Shown here: positions 32,714-35,365 of the stretch, piece by piece
How positions within the stretch are numbered: position 1 is the stretch's first letter
How the letters are laid out: each line of letters starts with the position of its first letter
Position numbers and translations under genes: made by a program
Assembly: GCA_030691545.1 (NCBI GenBank)
Contig: JAUYEE010000345.1
Location: 1 to 35,365 of the forward strand
From: a bacterium
Lineage (GTDB): Bacteria > Auribacterota > JABMQX01
Direction of reading: 5' to 3'
Length of the DNA stretch: 35,365 nucleotides
The notes under the pieces: generated by a model
What the model saw: the letters and a program-made list of their open reading frames with translations, nothing else
Database searches by the model: none
What the model was told of the DNA's origin: nothing

Positions 32714-33904
32714 CTATCGAATCCTGTATAAGCGGACGTCGTATCCCTTGAAAGTGTCCGTGAATTTCCCGTTGCCAACCGCCATACTGCGCTCTTCGCC
32801 AAGCACCTCCGCGGTCGCCGTCTCGGGCAATCCTTTCAACTCGAACAAACCCTTCACCTCCGCGTCCCGCGTCGCTACGGCGAAAAGATACGTCTCGCCC
32901 GCGTGTCGCTTCACCATGAAACCGATGGGCGAATCGTCCGGCGTGGTCTTCACTTTCGCGCCGTCACGAATCGTCCGGCTGTTGAGGACCGCGGCAAGGC
33001 TGTGAATCTGCCGATTGATCTCCGTTACCGTCTTCAGCATTTCCGGGTCGTCTAAGAGCGCATGCGAGTTGAAGTTCGGCTTCCACTCGTGCACAAAATA
33101 GATTAGCCCGGTCGAGCCGTGGATCAATGACATCCACACTTCCGCCTTCACCTGGTGCGGCGTCGCCTTGTTTCCCGATTGAATTCGCGTGCATTCGATG
33201 CAGTTCCAGACGATTTTTCCTCCCTTCGACCACTCGGTCAGCCGTTCGACGCCCCTCGCCACGAACCACAACTTCCCCTGAACCGCTGGATTCGGATGGG
33301 CAACCGGGTAAATGTCGAACGACGCGATGTCGCAACCCTTGATGTACTCCAGATAGTCCTCCGGATGGTTGGTTCGCACACCGCGTCCGTGCCACGCGTC
33401 CCATGCCACTCCCTGGCCGAGGTTGAGAAGGACGGGGCGCGAGGGATCAGCCTCACGGATTTTCTCGTAATCGGCGACGATTTTCTCGGGCGCTATCGGG
33501 GGTCCGTAGCCTTTACCATCTCGCAGCGGCTGTGCATTATCGGGCTCATCCCCGTGCATCCACCCGACGATAATCTTATCGTCCTTGTGCCTCAACCCGC
33601 TCTCGTTCTGGTGGCAGATGACCGACATCCCTGCGGCCTTCAGGGCAGCCAATTGCTCCTCCGTCGGTCCCCTCCAGAGTCCCACGTACAGGTTGAATCC
33701 CGCATCCTTGTACCTTTGCGCATCCCTCGGCTCCTGAAGCCACACGGCGATGGGAAAGTAACCCGGGTCCGACGGCGGCCCATTCTGCCATCTCGCGTAA
33801 GCGTTCCTCTCGCTCTTCTCCGAGCCTTCCCCGTAACCGGGGTACGTTGGCGAAATGCAGATGATAATCCACGCGATGACCAGAACTCTCATTGCCTTGT
33901 TCAT
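32714..33904 (-). CDS. Exported TIM-barrel glycoside-hydrolase-like protein
   Basis: 396 residues from the ATG at 33904, preceded by GGAGG; the frame extends upstream but the signal peptide (MRVLVIAWIIICISPTYPG) fits this start. TIM-barrel features: FPIAVWLQEPRDAQRYKDAGFNLYVGLW (beta1/alpha1), VGWMHGDEPDNAQ with a candidate acidic catalytic residue, PVLLNLGQG, DIASFDIYPV, VWNCIECTRI, and EVWMSLIHGSTGLIYFVHEW, followed by a small beta domain. It resembles GH42/GH5-like secreted proteins of unassigned specificity. It is convergent with the mutarotase-like gene. Confidence 0.75.
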   Translation of the reverse strand: MNKAMRVLVIAWIIICISPTYPGYGEGSEKSERNAYARWQNGPPSDPGYFPIAVWLQEPRDAQRYKDAGFNLYVGLWRGPTEEQLAALKAAGMSVICHQNESGLRHKDDKIIVGWMHGDEPDNAQPLRDGKGYGPPIAPEKIVADYEKIREADPSRPVLLNLGQGVAWDAWHGRGVRTNHPEDYLEYIKGCDIASFDIYPVAHPNPAVQGKLWFVARGVERLTEWSKGGKIVWNCIECTRIQSGNKATPHQVKAEVWMSLIHGSTGLIYFVHEWKPNFNSHALLDDPEMLKTVTEINRQIHSLAAVLNSRTIRDGAKVKTTPDDSPIGFMVKRHAGETYLFAVATRDAEVKGLFELKGLPETATAEVLGEERSMAVGNGKFTDTFKGYDVRLYRIR

Positions 33905-34294
33905 GACAATCCTCCTCTGAACGGACGATGACAGTCGCAGCAACGAATTTTCTCTATCATACGGCGCCTCAAACTCGGAAAGCAACGGGGCCCGTTCCGT
34001 CAGACGACGAAGGATCACAATCTGGCACACCAGACCGCATGGGCACCTTGTGTCTGTCCGCATTCCCGGCGAGAAATCCCTTGGCACCCCGCGCCCGCCC
34101 ACCCCTTTTCGTTGTGCCGCAGATATTCCTCGATCTCCATTCTCGGATTAACCCCACTGCACGTGTAAAGTCAAAGGGGTTTATAAGGGTTGCGGTTGGG
34201 GTTTTGGCCCGGTGTGAAGTCAACAAGCTGGTCGAGTAGACAGAGCGAGTCGCTGCAAGATTATTGGCAACAGCTGTCCCTACCACCTCCCTAC

Positions 34295-34329
34295 AAAAAA
34301 TCCGTAGCGACCAGGGGCTTCGCCCCTGG
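34295..34329 (-). terminator. Perfect hairpin with nearby T-run after the FGE-fold gene
   Basis: CCAGGGGC-TTC-GCCCCTGG (34311-34329) lies about 85 bases past the stop at 34414. On the minus strand a TTTTTT run follows 10 bases later (34300-34295), so it may terminate that gene imperfectly. Such CAGGGGCTTCGCCCCTG hairpins also occur as dispersed genomic repeats. The remaining gap 33905-34294 holds nothing I can assign. Confidence 0.45.
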
Positions 34330-34413
34330 ACCCCTCGCCGCTGTCACCGGCTTCCCGCAATCCCTACCGGGACGCGGGAAAGCCGTGCCATCGAGCGTAA
34401 CTGACGGCAAGGA

Positions 34414-35365
34414 CTACGGAATTGCCCTCACGAGGCGGAAGCCCAAGCCGTCGCCCCGGTCGGACGGCGAGTTCCAGCCGCGCCACGCCGAGCGGCAGCC
34501 GAACGCGTAGCTGCGCCAACCGCCGCCGCGGTCGACGCGGCCGGACCCGCCGGCAGGTCCTGTGGGGTCTGTTTGGCTCGCTGAGGAATACTTGTCCGCA
34601 TACCAGTCCTGACACCACTCCCATACGTTCCCGCTCATGTCATACAAGCCCCGAGCGTTGGGTTTCTTCTGACCCACCGGGTGTGTAGTCTCGCCCGAAT
34701 TGTAGTAATACCAAGCATAGTCCCCCATTTCCCGGCAGTCAGGGTCATCCCCCCAGTAGAACTCGGTCGTCGTCCCAGCACGACAAGCATATTCCCATTC
34801 CGCCTCCGTCGGCAGCCGGTACGTCACGTTCTCCTTCTGAGACAGCCTCCGAGCAAATTCCTGGGCATCGTGCCAGCTCACCGTTTCCACCGGGTTCTTT
34901 GGCCCCTTGAACTCGGACGGGTTCGAGCCCATCACTTTCTCCCACTCCTCCTGCGTCACCTCATAGACGCCCATGTAAAAGCCCCTGGTGAGAGTGACCT
35001 TGTGAACGGGTGTCTCGTCGTCCCACCCCTTCTCCGACCCCATCATGAAGGAGCCCGGCTGAATCCGCCGAAACTTCATCCCGATGCTGTTGACCACCTC
35101 CTCCGGGCTCTGCCAGCCAGGCGGATACTTGCCGCTTGCCAATGGCGGGTCAGTTTTGTAATCGAGGAGGTTCCAGGAAGGCAGTTCACCCCAGTCATCA
35201 TCCCAGCCTCGCACCACGATTCCAAGGTCGGCAGTGATACCCGCATAAAGTGCCCAGTCATATCTGCGGGGATTGAGTTGAAAGTAGCCATCAAGCTCCA
35301 GATAAGGTTTGACGTTCAGAAAAGGGCCAGCAATGCTCTCCAGATAAACCACCAACCTGGGTTCA
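34414..35365 (-). CDS. FGE/SUMF1-domain protein, N-terminus beyond the window
   Basis: The frame is open to the right edge (the last codons read E-P-R before LVVYLES), so the start is probably outside. The N-terminal visible 70 residues (GPFLNVKPYLELDGYFQLNPRR..., ITADLGIVVRG) look like a beta-rich domain. The FGE-sulfatase fold follows: IQPGSFMMGSEKG, VTLTRGFYMGVYEVTQEEWEKVMG, NPVETVSWHDAQEFARRLS, YRLPTEAEWEYACRAGT, GLYDMSGNVWEWCQDWY, RGGGWRS and GLGFRLVRA. Only one Cys remains where true formylglycine-generating enzymes have a catalytic pair (FGCRSAWRG), so sulfatase activation is unlikely. Probably a binding or structural member of the fold. Confidence 0.88.
   Translation of the reverse strand, partial: EPRLVVYLESIAGPFLNVKPYLELDGYFQLNPRRYDWALYAGITADLGIVVRGWDDDWGELPSWNLLDYKTDPPLASGKYPPGWQSPEEVVNSIGMKFRRIQPGSFMMGSEKGWDDETPVHKVTLTRGFYMGVYEVTQEEWEKVMGSNPSEFKGPKNPVETVSWHDAQEFARRLSQKENVTYRLPTEAEWEYACRAGTTTEFYWGDDPDCREMGDYAWYYYNSGETTHPVGQKKPNARGLYDMSGNVWEWCQDWYADKYSSASQTDPTGPAGGSGRVDRGGGWRSYAFGCRSAWRGWNSPSDRGDGLGFRLVRAIP

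Overview
The window looks like a chromosomal segment of an uncultured, probably anaerobic, Gram-negative-type bacterium. This is inferred from double-cubane and 2-hydroxyacyl-CoA dehydratase-type iron-sulfur reductases with their activase, a complete selenocysteine (Sec) system, many exported proteins, and a rodZ-rimO-pgsA-pgpA housekeeping block. No 16S rRNA or phylum marker is present, so I do not name a lineage; a candidate phylum or PVC-like anaerobe would fit. Base composition is moderately GC-rich, with GTG and TTG starts in use.

Layout. (1) 1-9818, minus strand: head-packaging module of a tailed prophage (terS, terL, portal, MuF-like protein, three exported or membrane accessory proteins, protease/scaffold, decoration protein, and the first codons of a probable capsid gene). 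It abuts the 3' end of tRNA-Tyr, a plausible attachment site. (2) 9847-10057: tRNA-Tyr and tRNA-Thr. (3) 10258-13414, minus: rodZ-rimO-pgsA-pgpA operon with a promoter ahead of rodZ. (4) 13775-19003, minus: methyltransferase, double-cubane-cluster protein, two further HgdB/BcrBC-like subunits and a BadF/HgdC-type activase, overlapping like an operon. (5) 19100-24347, minus: selA, a selD fusion, selB and selC (tRNA-Sec), tightly packed. (6) 24454-27810, minus: a promoter, three tandem paralogous genes interrupted by in-frame UGA, a fragment of a fourth copy, and an intrinsic terminator. (7) 28127-28300: a tiny lipoprotein gene. (8) 28744-33904: secreted carbohydrate genes (GH78 alpha-L-rhamnosidase, mutarotase-like protein, TIM-barrel glycosidase-like protein). 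(9) 34414-35365: an edge-truncated FGE/SUMF1-fold protein.

The main discovery is region 6. Each of the three exported proteins appears to end at UGA, but the frame stays open for 39 more codons with the same sequence pattern: U-G-G-x-C-G-Y-S-V-R-I-P. Starting 13 bases after each UGA there is a near-identical hairpin (7-bp stem, 5-base loop with G in second position) that fits the bacterial SECIS model. Stem bases are invariant even at synonymous sites, while the loop varies synonymously. The genes sit directly upstream of selA-selD-selB-selC. I read this as a family of exported selenoproteins, apparently not thioredoxin-like, encoded beside its own Sec-insertion machinery. I do not recognise it as a described selenoprotein family. 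SelD itself is unusual: it carries a cysteine-rich N-terminal extension and a C-terminal AhpD/carboxymuconolactone-decarboxylase domain with CxxC.
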